From Ganoderma boninense (taxonomy: Eukaryota; Basidiomycota; Agaricomycetes; Polyporales; Polyporaceae): DNA of 64,000 nucleotides. The position numbers and the translations under genes are program-made. Under the pieces are notes generated by a model. It saw only the letters and a program-made list of their open reading frames with translations. It did no database searches and was not told the DNA's origin. The DNA is taken from assembly GCA_002900995.3 (NCBI GenBank), contig CM035311.1:310001-374000 (forward strand), written 5' to 3'. Position 1 is the stretch's first letter. The number at the start of each line of letters is the position of its first letter. Positions 11,642 to 23,379 of the stretch are shown here, in pieces.

Positions 11642-13860
11642 CCTACCTCGCCTTGCCCATGTCCCTCGCTTGCTGCTTCGCTTCGCTCACCGCTCAGCAC
11701 TCAGCACTCGGTGTTCTGTCGAATGCGTCCTAACATGCGTACATGCATATGCGGCTGCAGGACAGCCGCTTATCAGGATTCAGGATTCAGGACTCAGGAT
11801 CGCTGCGTGCGTTGCGGGTGGGCTGGTGAAGGCGAGGCGGCAGGCAAGGCGGAAGCGAGCATGAACATGAACATGTACTTCGAGCTATGGACCACGCATC
11901 CCCACAGCTGCAAAGAGGCCGGCTCGGACGCCGTCAACTAGACAGTACAGTAGATCTGCGGTGCGACGCCGACGTCGACCACGCTGGGGCCGATAACTTG
12001 AACTGCCAAGGGGCCGCTCGGCGGCGTAGACGCCATAGGGATTTGCGCTGCGGCGTCGACATCGCGGGTGGTGATTTCAATTGTTGTGGGTATTGGTCCC
12101 GGATGCTGCAGTTCGCGGCGCGGCGTTGCGAGTTCAATTGCATTCTGTCACTGTGGCTGAGAGGGTCCGTTCTGGACCTCAAGCCTAAAATCTCGTCCTA
12201 CATAAGTATCCACGGACCACGCTGCGCGTGCTGCGGGGTCGGGTCTGAGGCGAGGGGCTGACGGGACGCATTTTGCGATTATATTGCTGTGCGCAGGCTG
12301 CGTGGTCAGCGTGTGGTGGCTGTGGCTGAGAGAGCAACAGTGGGCTGGGAAAACTAGTGCTTGGAGGACGGTTTCCGGTTCACATCGGAGGGAGGGCATT
12401 GTACTAAGTTAGGTGATATCGCGGTCGGTGGCGGGTGGAGGTATCCTCCTCTACTGTAAGTTCAATAGGTTTAGATTTTGGCGATACCCAAGAGACCCTG
12501 GCCTCCCGCGAGCCCGCGAACCCACGACGCCATGAACGCCGCGGGCTGACACACCTTGATACAGCGCATCTCGATCGTGGCGCGGAGAAAGTTGCGTAGC
12601 GCTGAACGCGATGTACGCGCTGCCCGAGTCCTTGTCGAAGGTTCGAGGGTCGGGTGCAGGCCACGGTCTCACTGGCACCCCCTGTTGTGTGCCTAACTTT
12701 GGACGTACGTTGCCGCGTCTGAGTGTGAGTCGCGCAGGGGGAAGCTTCTGTGCGTCGACGAGCACGATGATCAGGCTGCCGTTTGGGCGGTAAAGAAGCC
12801 GCATATCGTTAACGGCGTAGCCCACCTGAACAGGACGGCGAGGAGGATGCGGCGATTGGCCGGACGGATGTGGCGGGCCACCTGCGTCATGTCGAGCATC
12901 CAGCATCCTGGTTCTTCCGGTCAGACCCAAGTGCTAAGAATAGAGGCATGAGAGGGCTGTGGGCGAGGACTGACATGCCACTCACTACGTAGTGAGCACT
13001 GTTCGTCGATATCGAGATGCCTGACAAAGACACACGTGTGCGGGAGGTGGTGGTGTTCGACTGTTATTGTCTCTGTACGGTCTTGGCAGAGCTTCCGAGG
13101 CGACACTCGGTCGCAGGGGGGCGAGTTAGAAAGCAGAGCCGGATCTCGAGCCTCAGCCATCGCAAGGCGATTGCAGCATGGACAGCGACTCAATTGCGGG
13201 GAAGGTGGACGAGTGAAGCGTTACGTCTGCGGTGACCAAGAAGTGCGGGTGACTGGGGGGCCAGATCCGGCGGGTCGAACACTGTCGAAAGAGCCTAGGG
13301 GTCATCGACAGGGCAGTGGGACGGCCGGAAGCAGACTCTAGAACCGACGGCGGACTCGAGAGCCTGTGTGAGGAGGAGGAGGTAGACAGGAGGAGAAGAA
13401 CGATTACGAACGGTTCGTGAACGTTCCTAGGATCCAAGGGTCTTTCGGAAGTTCTCTGGGCAAGATGTGTTCATGCTGATCCTCTTCCAGTGAGCTCAGG
13501 ATGGGCCAAGGAGACTCCGAAGGGTCATCTGCCAAAGGCTTCAGTGAGAATGAGACGATCGCTCACTCAAGAGTCACACACTTTCCAGTGATGTATCTGG
13601 AACAAGCCATTGCGAGTGCGCGTATCGTGCCGGTAGTTGTCCATCCTACCTCAACCGGCGCCTTGGCGCGCCCGGTGGCGCCCCCGATGATGCCAGTGGC
13701 TGGCAGGATTCCTTGTACGGAGCAATGAGTTCCCTTGGCCCCTCATAGTTTTGCTCGTGAGTCTACTTTGAATTTCGGACGATTTAAATGTTTCTAGGGT
13801 CGAAGTGCAAGAGCAGAGGAAGAGGGTAAGTACACATAAGTGGCGCAAAATCAAACTTCG
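11642..13860. other. Intergenic with a short tandem repeat and one unassigned coding-like stretch
   Basis: A 7-bp tandem repeat (caggatt, about 3.9 copies) lies at 11774-11800. On the minus strand 12930-12440 looks partly coding (blocks such as LIIVLVDAQKLPP and DSGSAYIAFSATQLSP, with a possible intron at 12705-12730), but I do not recognise the family and cannot build a full gene. The rest shows nothing supported. Confidence 0.35.
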
Positions 13861-13869
13861 GGCGCCTGT

Positions 13870-14400
13870 TCCATGTACCTACTTTCGGGCAGGTGGCCAT
13901 GCACGTGGAAGGCGCCCGCTTCGATGCCCGGCGCAACTTGGATCCAGCTGAACCCGAGGATGCTATGTTTTTGCAGGTAGCTGACATACCGACCATAGAA
14001 AAAGGTGACCAAAGGCCGCCGCCATGCAGGCTACACATGGCCGACTCGGACCAGGACCACCGCTGCGGACCCTTCTTGGAACGTCTTACCTCCAGATCTG
14101 ATTCTTTCTCTGGGCCTCTCCAGCACCGCCGGCAGCACTGGCAACACTCACACTTCGTCATGTCAACATCCGAGCGGTGGCATTCCACTTCGAGTACGAC
14201 TGGGGATCGCCCCTCGCGTATCCTTGGGCCTCCAATGGCCTTTCACCGTCTGTTAGGCTCAGATCTACGTGAACTTCCTGCCCGGACCGACCCTGAATAC
14301 GTTTTTCTATGACTTCGCAAGAAGTCGCCCTGACGCGTAGGTATATGTAGATCTCGCTCACCAGCATCTGTCTCCCCGGTCCAAATACCTGTGCTGTCCA
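13870..14400 (-). repeat. Upstream segment shared with aquaglyceroporin 1 (inverted copy)
   Basis: The reverse complement of this segment aligns with 2050-2600 at matching distance from the channel start codon. It is the second arm of the inverted duplication described for aquaglyceroporin 1. No intact gene is visible in it. Confidence 0.6.
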
Positions 14401-14466
14401 CATCCAACCCATCTTGACCCCTCTTCTAGCCTTCGCGAACACCTTTTCGTTTTGTCGAGCAGCATC

Positions 14467-16159
14467 ATGTCGGGACCATCGATCTCTCCTTCACGATCCC
14501 CCATCGGAAAGGAGACAACCCGCGTCACCGAGGTGTACAGCCCCGAGTCCGGCTCGCACCCAACGACTCGTTTGTCCCAAATCAGGTCAGCCAATATTCT
14601 TGTCATGTTATTACTGCCACACGACATGTCAGACTCACCTGCGCGCCGTCCTTCCTCATAGGGAATCCATCCGAGAGCCCGCCGCCGAGTTCCTCGGCGT
14701 CATGGTCTTCGTTATGTTCGGGAACGGCGTCCTCTGCCAGACGCAGCTCTCCCGGAACGCGAGCGTCGCGGCGACGACGTTCGGCGTGAGTAGCACCTGC
14801 TCTCCCCCCTTCCCGTCACTCGCACTACATTTCCATTTCCATTTCCATTTGAATTTCCGTTCCGTGGCCACACGTCCATCGCTGACACGACCCGACCCGC
14901 ACGCGTCCACAGGACTACCTCTCGGTGTGCTTCGGCTTCGCGGTCGGCCTCGCCCTCGGCGCGTGGGTCACGGGCGGGTACTCCCAGGGCCACATTAACC
15001 CCGCCGTCACGATCGCGATGGCCACCTTCCGCCGCGACTTCCCCTGGCGCAAGGTGCCCGGGTATATCCTCGGGCAGGTCCTGGGCGGGCTGTGCGGCGC
15101 CGCGGTCATTTATGGGAACTACATCCACGCGATCGACCTCGTCGAGGGCGGCCGCGACATCCGCACCGTGCCCGGGACCGCGGGCCTGTTCGGCACGTAC
15201 GCGGTGTGTTCGACGGTCTTTTTTCAGATATCGATAATCGTCTGACTGTATTTTTTGTGTAGCTGCCGTACATGACAGCGGCGTCGGCGTGGTTCCAGGA
15301 GGTGAGGGCCAACCTTGCCCGCGCGCGATTGCACGGACGTTTCCTTTCGTTCTGACGGTTCCTTTCGACTTGGCTTTTGCAGTTCCTCGGGACGGCCATC
15401 ATCCTCATCGTCGTCTGCGCCTTGGGCGACGTGCGGAACAGGAACGCGCCCCCCGGGCTCGCCCCCTTCGTCCTCTTCATCATGATGCTCGGCATCAGCG
15501 CGGCGTTGGGCATGCAGACAGGTAAGTACGGTCGCCCCCTCTCTCCAACCTACGACCGCCCCGCACGTGAGTCCCCCTGTTGCATATTGACGAACCATAT
15601 CCACAGGGTTCGCCATGAACCCCGCGCGCGACCTCGGTCCTCGGCTGCTGACGGCCATGGTTGGTTACGGAGCGCCAGGTGCGTCGCGGTCTCTCGTAGA
15701 CTCGCCTGTAGTGCGCTGAGCCAACCACACGCTGTTGAACCTTGTTTCCCAGTCTTTACATTCAGGAACCAATACTGGCTGTGGTGCCCCATCCTCGCGC
15801 CCATTGTGGGTGCGCTCGGTACGTCATCCGTCTCCTCGACCCCTATCGCGCTGGCCGGAGTGGCTAACGGGACTTCCATATCCATATCCATATCTATGTC
15901 CATACCACTGCCAGTCGGCACGTTCCTGTACGATCTCGTCTTCTACGGCGGGGCAGATTCCATCCTGAGCAAGGTGTACGTCATGCTGTCCTCCCCGCTG
16001 ATCGCACTGAGGCTCGATCAGAGCGTTACTGACGCACGCGTTGTTGTTTCTATTCCTGCTTGTTGTAGTATGACTGGCAACCGCTCCCCGGCAGTGCTGG
16101 ACGAAAAGGCGAGGGGCGGCGAGGTCAGACACGGCCGGAGAGGTGAGCAAATGGCGTAG
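14467..16159 (+). CDS. Aquaglyceroporin 2 (MIP-family channel)
   Basis: Nine exons (14467-14585, 14662-14785, 14913-15203, 15263-15301, 15383-15521, 15607-15678, 15753-15818, 15915-15975, 16069-16159) join in phase to 333 aa. Pore motifs are HINPAVTIA in exon 3 and [11 protein letters not shown] in exon 6; the NPARD form points to glycerol transport. Helix-1 block [18 protein letters not shown] and the strongly conserved [18 protein letters not shown] loop match the other two copies. Introns 2 and 7 contain hexanucleotide-like microsatellites (tttcca around 14829-14852 and tccata around 15875-15903). The C-terminal tail differs most from its paralogues, so tail-dependent regulation may have diverged. 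Membrane location and substrate are inferred from the family. Confidence 0.94.
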
Positions 16160-18429
16160 CGAGCGTCGAGCGACTCCACGAACACGCTCGCGATTCAAGC
16201 TTCAAGGTTTCGACTCTCGCATCCTGCTCCTACGCTTTCCATATTTCTCTGTTTCATGTTTCGGTTTCCTTCTGTCGATGTGGGTTTATTGCTATGTCCG
16301 AATCCGCCTCATGCATCGTTTCGCGCACCCCCTTGCTATCCCGTGTACAATACCTACAACCGGCGCACATACACTTGTATTACCCTGCACCACGTCCCAC
16401 GGACTCTCCACAACTGGTTTCTGGCCGTCGTTCTGTACATTACCTCGGAATATGAGTACGAGTTTCGTTGTCAGGCTTGGAAGGTAGCGGGATCTTCCTT
16501 CCCTGCGCCGCCGCGTCCTCCTATGCGCGGTGCTAGAACTGGAGCTCCACACCAACCTCAGGGTCACCCGTCCTCGCACAGTCCGATTCAGAGTACTATA
16601 GGAACAGTAACTGGTTCGGTCGGTTGCGCTGCCTACCTAGCCCCGCAGGGTCCAGCTTCGGCTTGCGCGGGGGATCGACGGCGAGCTGCCATCAGCGGCA
16701 TGCGCATGGCCATCCGCACGAGGCGTGCCAGGCCTTCAGTGTGCGCCGTCTCTGGGAGGTCGAGGCCCACCCCGAGGCGGTAGCGCGACATACTCTACGA
16801 TCGGGCTCGGCGCAGCTGGCGTATGGTATACGCGTGTACACAGTGTGCGGCGGCGGGGCTCTCAGGGGACGGCCGGGGGAGAAGGGGAGAGAGATTAAGG
16901 GATGCGTGCGCTGCCCACGCTGCCGGTGGCGGCGAACATGAACAGTTCATTTGGGACAAGAAGAAGAGCGCGTCCCAGTTTGCCGAAGATACGTATACAT
17001 CATACATAGTAGCTGAGGCCGTTTGGCTCGGGGGGGGGGGGGGAACATTGCCGTGCCGCCGCTCAAGTTCCAGTGCCGCCTGCTCGCGTTCTTGCCGCGT
17101 TCTCTCGTCGCGAGGATTCCTCGAGGACATGAGAATCGGGGTGGTGCTCGTGTACACATGACACGGCCGGGCTTTGGAGGTCTCGGAAGAGTGGAGTAAG
17201 TGCCCCTCGGTAGCCTTGGAGATTGTGAGACTGAGACGGAGAAGGAGGGGGAAGAAGAGGTTGCTCCGTGCTCAGCGGGTTGAAACTGCCAGCCTTCGCG
17301 CCCGGCGGGGGTGGGATCCGCCGGCTCGGAGGTTGCCGGAATGTTCTTGTGGGCGCCCCAAGAACATTAAGCGAACTATACTTACTTCATTTGTTTCTTG
17401 CTTGTTCCCCTCCTCTATCCCTTGTCGGATCCGATCGTAAGAATTTGGCAGTGGCAATTCACCGGTATGTATCTCTGAAATGGAGTTAAATGCAATGTTT
17501 TTGAACTCACATATGTAGCTCGTCTCCATCCAGGTCGTGGAATTCTTTCCTGGACCCCGAGTCGACGCTACCGAGTAGCCTGCAATTACTCCAATGACCT
17601 ACGCAAACTAAACTCACGGTGCCATAACTCCGAAATGGCCGCAGCAATGTAGTTTCATTGTCTGGAACTGACGAGAAGGTGAGTCAGCCACACGCCGTTT
17701 CTCGGCATCAGGACGCGGCACCCTTGAATTTCCCCGGCCGTGAGATGCAGCGACGCACGGGAAGCTTGCATGATAGACGACGAATGTGGAGTGAGATATA
17801 CGTATACGTGTCTGCCGTCCGCGATCTAATAAGCAATTGTGAAGCCCGCATCTAGAACAGGAAGTCGGGTTGCCCACCGCTCGGCGTTTAGAGCTTACTA
17901 CGTAGCCGTGGTCCACCACGCTCGAGTACAAACCTCTCATCGACACCCCATTTGAGCTCGAACGCATCACCGAGAACTCGCCCCGGACGTCATACCTGCG
18001 TGCACAGGCTGTTCACCGCGACCAGAGTTCAAGCCGCCTCCGTCTCCTGACTGTCCGCCACGACCTAGACTCGCCTGTGTGGATCCTTGTTGGGACTTCC
18101 CACCTCCGAACCAAGCTTCTCGTTTCACGGGGGGCCTTCGAGCACTGACGCCTTCTCGTACTGCTGTCGTAAGATCCAGCCACCGTCTTGCGCCTCTGAC
18201 TGATAACCGGCTCTTTTGGCCCTTCACGATCTGTACTCGGCTGAGCCCACCCTTCTTTGCAGGTCGGGCACGGATCGACCGCATGTTTTTAGCTTTACGG
18301 GGCGCTTCCCTCCGTGTTCGTCTCCTCGAGAGTCGACGTACTTAATCCGCCTGGGCTGGCCCTCCTGAACCTCCTCAGGCCCCGGTCTTGGTTTTCCCTG
18401 TTCCCTGTACTCGAGCAGCGTCCAGCACG
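16160..18429. other. Intergenic between aquaglyceroporins 2 and 3
   Basis: No gene is supported. The region includes a 14-base G run at 17030-17043. Short open frames on both strands (for example 16795-17157 minus) have biased composition but no motif. The 500 bp before 18430 probably hold the promoter of aquaglyceroporin 3. Confidence 0.45.
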
Positions 18430-19959
18430 ATGTCGACCTACACGAACAGCGCGGCACACAGCTCGCACACGCCGACCCAACCTAATCTTTGGTACCGCAT
18501 TCGGTAAGTCCATGTCTTTATCATACTATCACTGCTGCAGCGTAAACTTACTTGGCGTTGTGGTCGTTGCCAGCGAGTTCATCAAGGAGCCCGCCGCCGA
18601 ATTCCTCGGTGTTATGATCCTCGTCCTCTTCGGCAACGGTGCCGCCTGCCAGACGCAGCTGTCTGGGAACAAAACTGTCTCAGGCACTTCGTACGGCGTG
18701 AGTACACCATGTTATCCATATCCCCCACCCGTCTACCGTGGCCGTGTTCCCCATAACCGCACTCAGGCTCTACCCCTCGCTGACAATCGCCCCTCAGGAT
18801 GCCCTGTCAACCAACTTCGGCTTCGCCGTCGGCCTCGGTCTCGGCGGGTGGCTCGCCGGGCTCACTTCCAAGGGCCACATCAACCCGGCGGTGACGATCG
18901 CAATGGCGACGTTCCGGCGCAAGGACTTCCCGTGGCGCAAGGTGCCCGGGTACATCCTCGGGCAGGTCCTGGGCGGGCTGTGCGGCGCGGGGATCGTATA
19001 TGCGAACTACATCCATGCGATCGACCTCGTCGAGGGCGGCCGCCACATCCGCACCGTGCCCGGGACCGCGAGCCTGTTCGGGACGTATGCGGTACGCTCG
19101 GCGAATTTTTGCTCGGCTGCGAGGCGGTTGGCTGAATGTTTCCACCATTTTTGTTTTCAGCTGCCGTACATGACCTCGGCCTCGGCGTGGTTCGAGGAGG
19201 TAAGTCGCTAGTCGCTCTGCTGCCATACGCTTGGCGCCGTGCAGAAGTCCTGATCACATTTTTTCCCTAGTTCCTGGGAACCGCGCTGCTTCTGATCGCC
19301 GTGTGTGCGATGAGCGACGTCAAAAATCCGGCGTCGACCCTCCTTGCCCCGCTCGTCCTCTTCGTCACGATGCTCGGCATCAGTTCTGCGTTCGGGATGC
19401 AGACTGGTAAGTCCCCCTTCTTGCGGAAATCTCCCCGCTGCCTTTTTAATAACGAACTCGAATTATAATGATATTCGCAGGCTTCGCCATTAACCCCGCC
19501 CGCGACCTGGGTCCGCGGCTATTGACCGCTATGGTCGGCTACGGCGCCCCAGGTCAGTCGCATGCCCTCAGTGCGCTAAGCCGCAGTTACTCAACGTTGT
19601 ATCCGCCAGTGTTCACGTTCAGGAACCAATACTGGCTGTGGTGCCCGATTATCGCTCCCATCCTGGGGGCGCTCGGTACGTCTCCCGTCGTCCGTCTGTC
19701 ACCAATGGGGCGATCGCTGACCATACGCCATGACAGTTGGCACGTTCTTCTACGACCTCTTGTTCTACAACGGCAATAAATCCGTCGCCGGAAAGCAGTA
19801 CGTCTGGCATCTTCTAACGTCGTCCCTGATCACACCGATACTCACGACCCACGCTGCTCCCCATTCAGAGGCGATGCTGTCTCCCCCAACAAGCTTGAAC
19901 AGACGGGGATTCCCGAGCTCAAAATGGCCGAGACGCGCTGCGAAACGCTCTCGGTGTAG
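18430..19959 (+). CDS. Aquaglyceroporin 3 (MIP-family channel)
   Basis: Nine exons (18430-18503, 18574-18697, 18798-19091, 19161-19199, 19271-19406, 19481-19552, 19610-19675, 19737-19797, 19869-19959) join in phase to 318 aa. The pore motifs HINPAVTIA and [11 protein letters not shown] are intact. The N-terminus is shorter than in copies 1 and 2 (25 versus 40-44 codons in exon 1), while exons 2, 4, 6, 7, 8 and 9 have the same lengths as in copy 2. The conserved [16 protein letters not shown] loop after helix 3 is present. The gene is a direct, head-to-tail neighbour of copy 2, 2.3 kb downstream. A glycerol channel is inferred from the NPARD motif. Confidence 0.94.
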
Positions 19960-21716
19960 CCTTTACACGCCTTCACGATTCACGATCCCGGACTCACGAT
20001 TTACATTGATGACTCTCGCACGCCGCTGCCACGCCGAACGCTCTCCATACTGTAGTCCTCGACTCGGAGCCCGGCATATCTCCCCGCGGGCATCCCCGCA
20101 CCCAAGCGAACTTGCTAACGCTGTCCTACGCACGATCTCATCTCCGCGAACACGAACACTCGGGCTACCCCTACGTCGCGTCACGTACCGTCACCTCACA
20201 GAGCCTCCTCAGATCTAGTTATATAGCTCCGCGTCGCTGGGTCGACCGCTGGCACTTTGGAATACAAATACAATGGGTTTCGGTGGTTCTTTTCCATTCC
20301 TTGCCTTGACCTCGCCCGCCTCGAACTTCTGCGCTCCGACATCCTGCCGTCTGAGATGCTCGTGGCGTATAGCTACCTTGCGTCCGCCCTATGCCTATGC
20401 GATGATGGCCTCACTGATTGCGCCCAAGTGCAACCTCAAGCTCAAGCCTACTGAGTTCGCGGGTCGCAAGCTGCCGGAATCCCGGGCCGTAAGTGCCGAT
20501 GCGGTAGCTGCGAGCGCTTGGTGACATCGTAGCCTTCCGAGCTTTTCCGACAAGTCCCTCCTTGCACATCAGATCCTCCTCAGCCTGACGAGCACCGTGG
20601 GGTTCGTGTTTGTGCTGCTTCCTCCTCTCCTCATGCGTCCGAGGTCACTGCTTCTGGCTTTTGTCTTGAATTTCTTGACCGCCCTCGATAACGGGAAGGA
20701 TACAATCTCCATGTACGAACTGCCGAAGGGTCTCTACGTGCCATAAAGGCTTCCGCGGACCAATGCTCTGCCTGGACTCGAAGGTTCTGTGTGGTACTTA
20801 TCTGTATCTGTGAGCGATATCAACAGCGTATGGCATCGCGTACTCAGCCGGTGAGTCCCTTCTCTGCGGACGTTGCGCCGCCAAACTTCAATTGCGAGAG
20901 CTGGTCTTGGGTCGTGGCTAGGGCAGCCCAAGGAGGTGGTAGTACATGGCGCACCGTTCAGAGATATGACTGGTGCTCTGGCGCGAGGTATTGACCCGAA
21001 GTGTAGCCCGTCATGGCGGAAGAAACTGCTCGAGATACTCCAACGCATCGTGGAAAGCCTTGACATCTTGGTTCAGACTCATCATCAATGTCATGCGCCG
21101 GCTGTCTGCCTGAGACCAAGGAGGCAGAATGGCCATAGGGCCGCCTGTCTACATTTACTGTACCCAGAGAGAGCGTCCTCTCATGCCCCACACTCGAAGC
21201 CCCTACTGAGCTAACGGACCTGCTTTAGTGCTTCCGCTCACCCTTCGAGCAGCTCGCTACGGTGACCATCGCGGGCTGTTGCACTGGCGGTCCTGTCCTA
21301 TACGCACCGAACATTGCTACCGTGATCAAGAAGCGCACGCGCTCCCGCTATCGGGCCCTTGCACCCGAGGACGCGGCGGAGCGCTGCTTCAAAGGGTTCG
21401 ACACATTACCTGGAAGGTTGATCCTGGCGACGATATGAAATCTTATGAAATCGACTCCTTCATTTATCACGTTATGCCTTCGGGACCGCGTTACAGCTGC
21501 TATAAGTATGGCCGCTGGGATCAGCGAATCGCCTGCTGTCCGGATCGCGTCACCTCTGGCAGCGAGCTGTTGGAAAATGAAATCGCTCGTGACGTACGGC
21601 GCTTCCGCGCAATTCATCTAGTTGGAGTCGCAGTCGGAAGTCCGACCCACGCCTCTCCTTGACTACCATTCGCTGTCTCGCTGGCACTGTGAGCTCGAGC
21701 AAGGACTCCTCGCTGG
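19960..21716. other. Intergenic with unassigned coding-like fragments
   Basis: A hydrophobic open stretch at 20571-20745 plus (core GFVFVLLPPLLM) and an open stretch at 21231-21435 plus (core EQLATVTIAGCC) look like isolated exons. I cannot connect them or assign a family. The hydrophobic one was considered as an STE3 receptor relic, but it lacks the family's conserved residues. Confidence 0.3.
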
Positions 21717-23379
21717 ATGGCCGACCTCGACAATGGAGAGTTGATTTCTGAGTATTTTTCATTGTAAGTAGTGCCTTCTGCTTCCTGTTCGTCAAATCTG
21801 GTTCACTGATTCCGGGGCTACAGAGCTATTGCCAATTATACTGGATTTGCTACCCTTGGTTCGTCTATGTGCACGCGCACGTGCTCGTATTCCCCCGCAT
21901 CGTTAACCGAGCTGCGTCTAGCTCTGATAGTGTACGAATACCTAATAACCGTCGGCGCTGAGGTAGAGCTGTTCTGGAGGAGGAAGATTACTGGCGCGTC
22001 GGTCCTGTTCCTCATCAACCGCTACCTTGTTCTATTCTACAACTTATCCCTCCTGCGGAACTTGTGGCCATTCACGCTCTCAGTGAGAATTTTCTCTACT
22101 TGCTCCGCGAACTCCACTAATCCGAGCTTGGACGGCAGAGGTACATGTCTCGCTTGGTACGATTCGGGTTCTTGTTGATCTCTTCGTGTGCTAGCTGCGG
22201 CCAATGGGCCAATGGGACCCGAGCCGCGGAAATAATGTGCTACGTTCCTTGGGGAGGTACGTGTGCACGCGCAGTGTGGCTTGATCTACAGCTCCAGCTC
22301 AGCTCACGCGGCCCTCGAAGCGTTCTCGGCACTGCGCGTCTTCGCCTTGACGAACAGGAACTGGCTCGTCGCCCTCGTCGTCTTCCTGCTATCTATGGCG
22401 CCTGTCGGCGTCAACTTCGTAAGCGCGACCCCCCCTCGGTTCAACGCGAATTGTGGCTCATTAAACATTGCAGACCGACTTCCGTTACTCAACGGTCACC
22501 ATTGATCCGGTATGGGGATGTGGCCAGGGCGTCGACGAGTCCCCTTCTCTATCTACTACGTCAGTCGCTATCATCGTCATTATCGTGGGGTTCGGGAGTG
22601 AACTGACCTGTTGGCATGCACGCAGCCGTACGTCGGCCTCCCCACGCTGACTTTTCCCAGTCCTGGCCTAACCCGAGTGCAGTCACCATCATCAGCCGGA
22701 CGTCGCTCATCGCCTCGGACCTCATCGTCATCGTCGTGACCTGGCTCGCGACGTACAAGACGACCAAGCTCGCGCGCATCGCGGGCCACAAGCTTCGCAT
22801 GACGTTGTCTGTCTTGCTCTTGCGAGATGGCATGATATACTTCATGTAAGTCTTTTCGCGTCGATCGTCACCAGCGCGGTTGCTAACGGCCTGGTAGCGT
22901 CCTCCTGGTCATGAATGTCATGCACCTCGCGTTCTCGACCAGCTCTGTAAGTCTCGCCTTGTCGCCCCATGTGCGCATCTGATCGCCTCTGACTCAATTT
23001 CTCACCGTCGCGCGCCAGGTGCTCATTGGCGTCGGCAACGGGAACGTGAGCGACATCATCCAGGTCATCGAGCCGTGCGTCGTGTCCTTCTCTTCGACTC
23101 TGCGCCACCAGCACTAACCCCTTCTCTCACGACAATGGTTGTAGGATCAATGCGATCCTGGTGTGGCGCTTCATGCTGAACCTGCAGGAGACGCGGTGGC
23201 GCACCGAGGACGACCTCACGACCATCGTGGGCACCACCCAGCGCACCTCGACAATACTCTTCGATAGGGTGATCGGGTCCATGGGCGACTCGCTGCAGCT
23301 TGGTTTGCCGGACGCTGACGCTGTAGAACATGAAAACGGGAGGAGAGAGGGGGAAACCGTGACAACGGAGGATATGTGA
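21717..23379 (+). CDS. DUF6533 seven-helix membrane protein B
   Basis: Exons: 21717-21763, 21824-21858, 21922-22082, microexon 22139-22140 (AG), 22195-22256, 22321-22418, 22474-22559, microexon 22626-22627 (CC), 22683-22845, 22898-22946, 23019-23074, 23145-23379; 331 aa in phase. DUF6533 signature: LIVYEYLITVGAEVELFWRR then TGASVLFLINRYL. Conserved Cys before helix 3 (SCGQW) and in the helix 4-5 loop (WGCGQG). Helix 5 reads TIISRTSLIASDLIVIVV. The intron that separates a 16-nt exon in copies A, D, E and G is absent. The C-terminal cytoplasmic tail has the family block RVIGSMGDS. This gene is GC-rich. The two pheromone-like precursors lie just downstream. Confidence 0.9.

Noticed and set aside
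20571..20745. Possible STE3 pheromone-receptor fragment near the aquaglyceroporins
   Set aside because: It is hydrophobic and contains GFVFVLLP, but the family's conserved residues after helix 1 and the later helices are absent. A short hydrophobic stretch is not enough.
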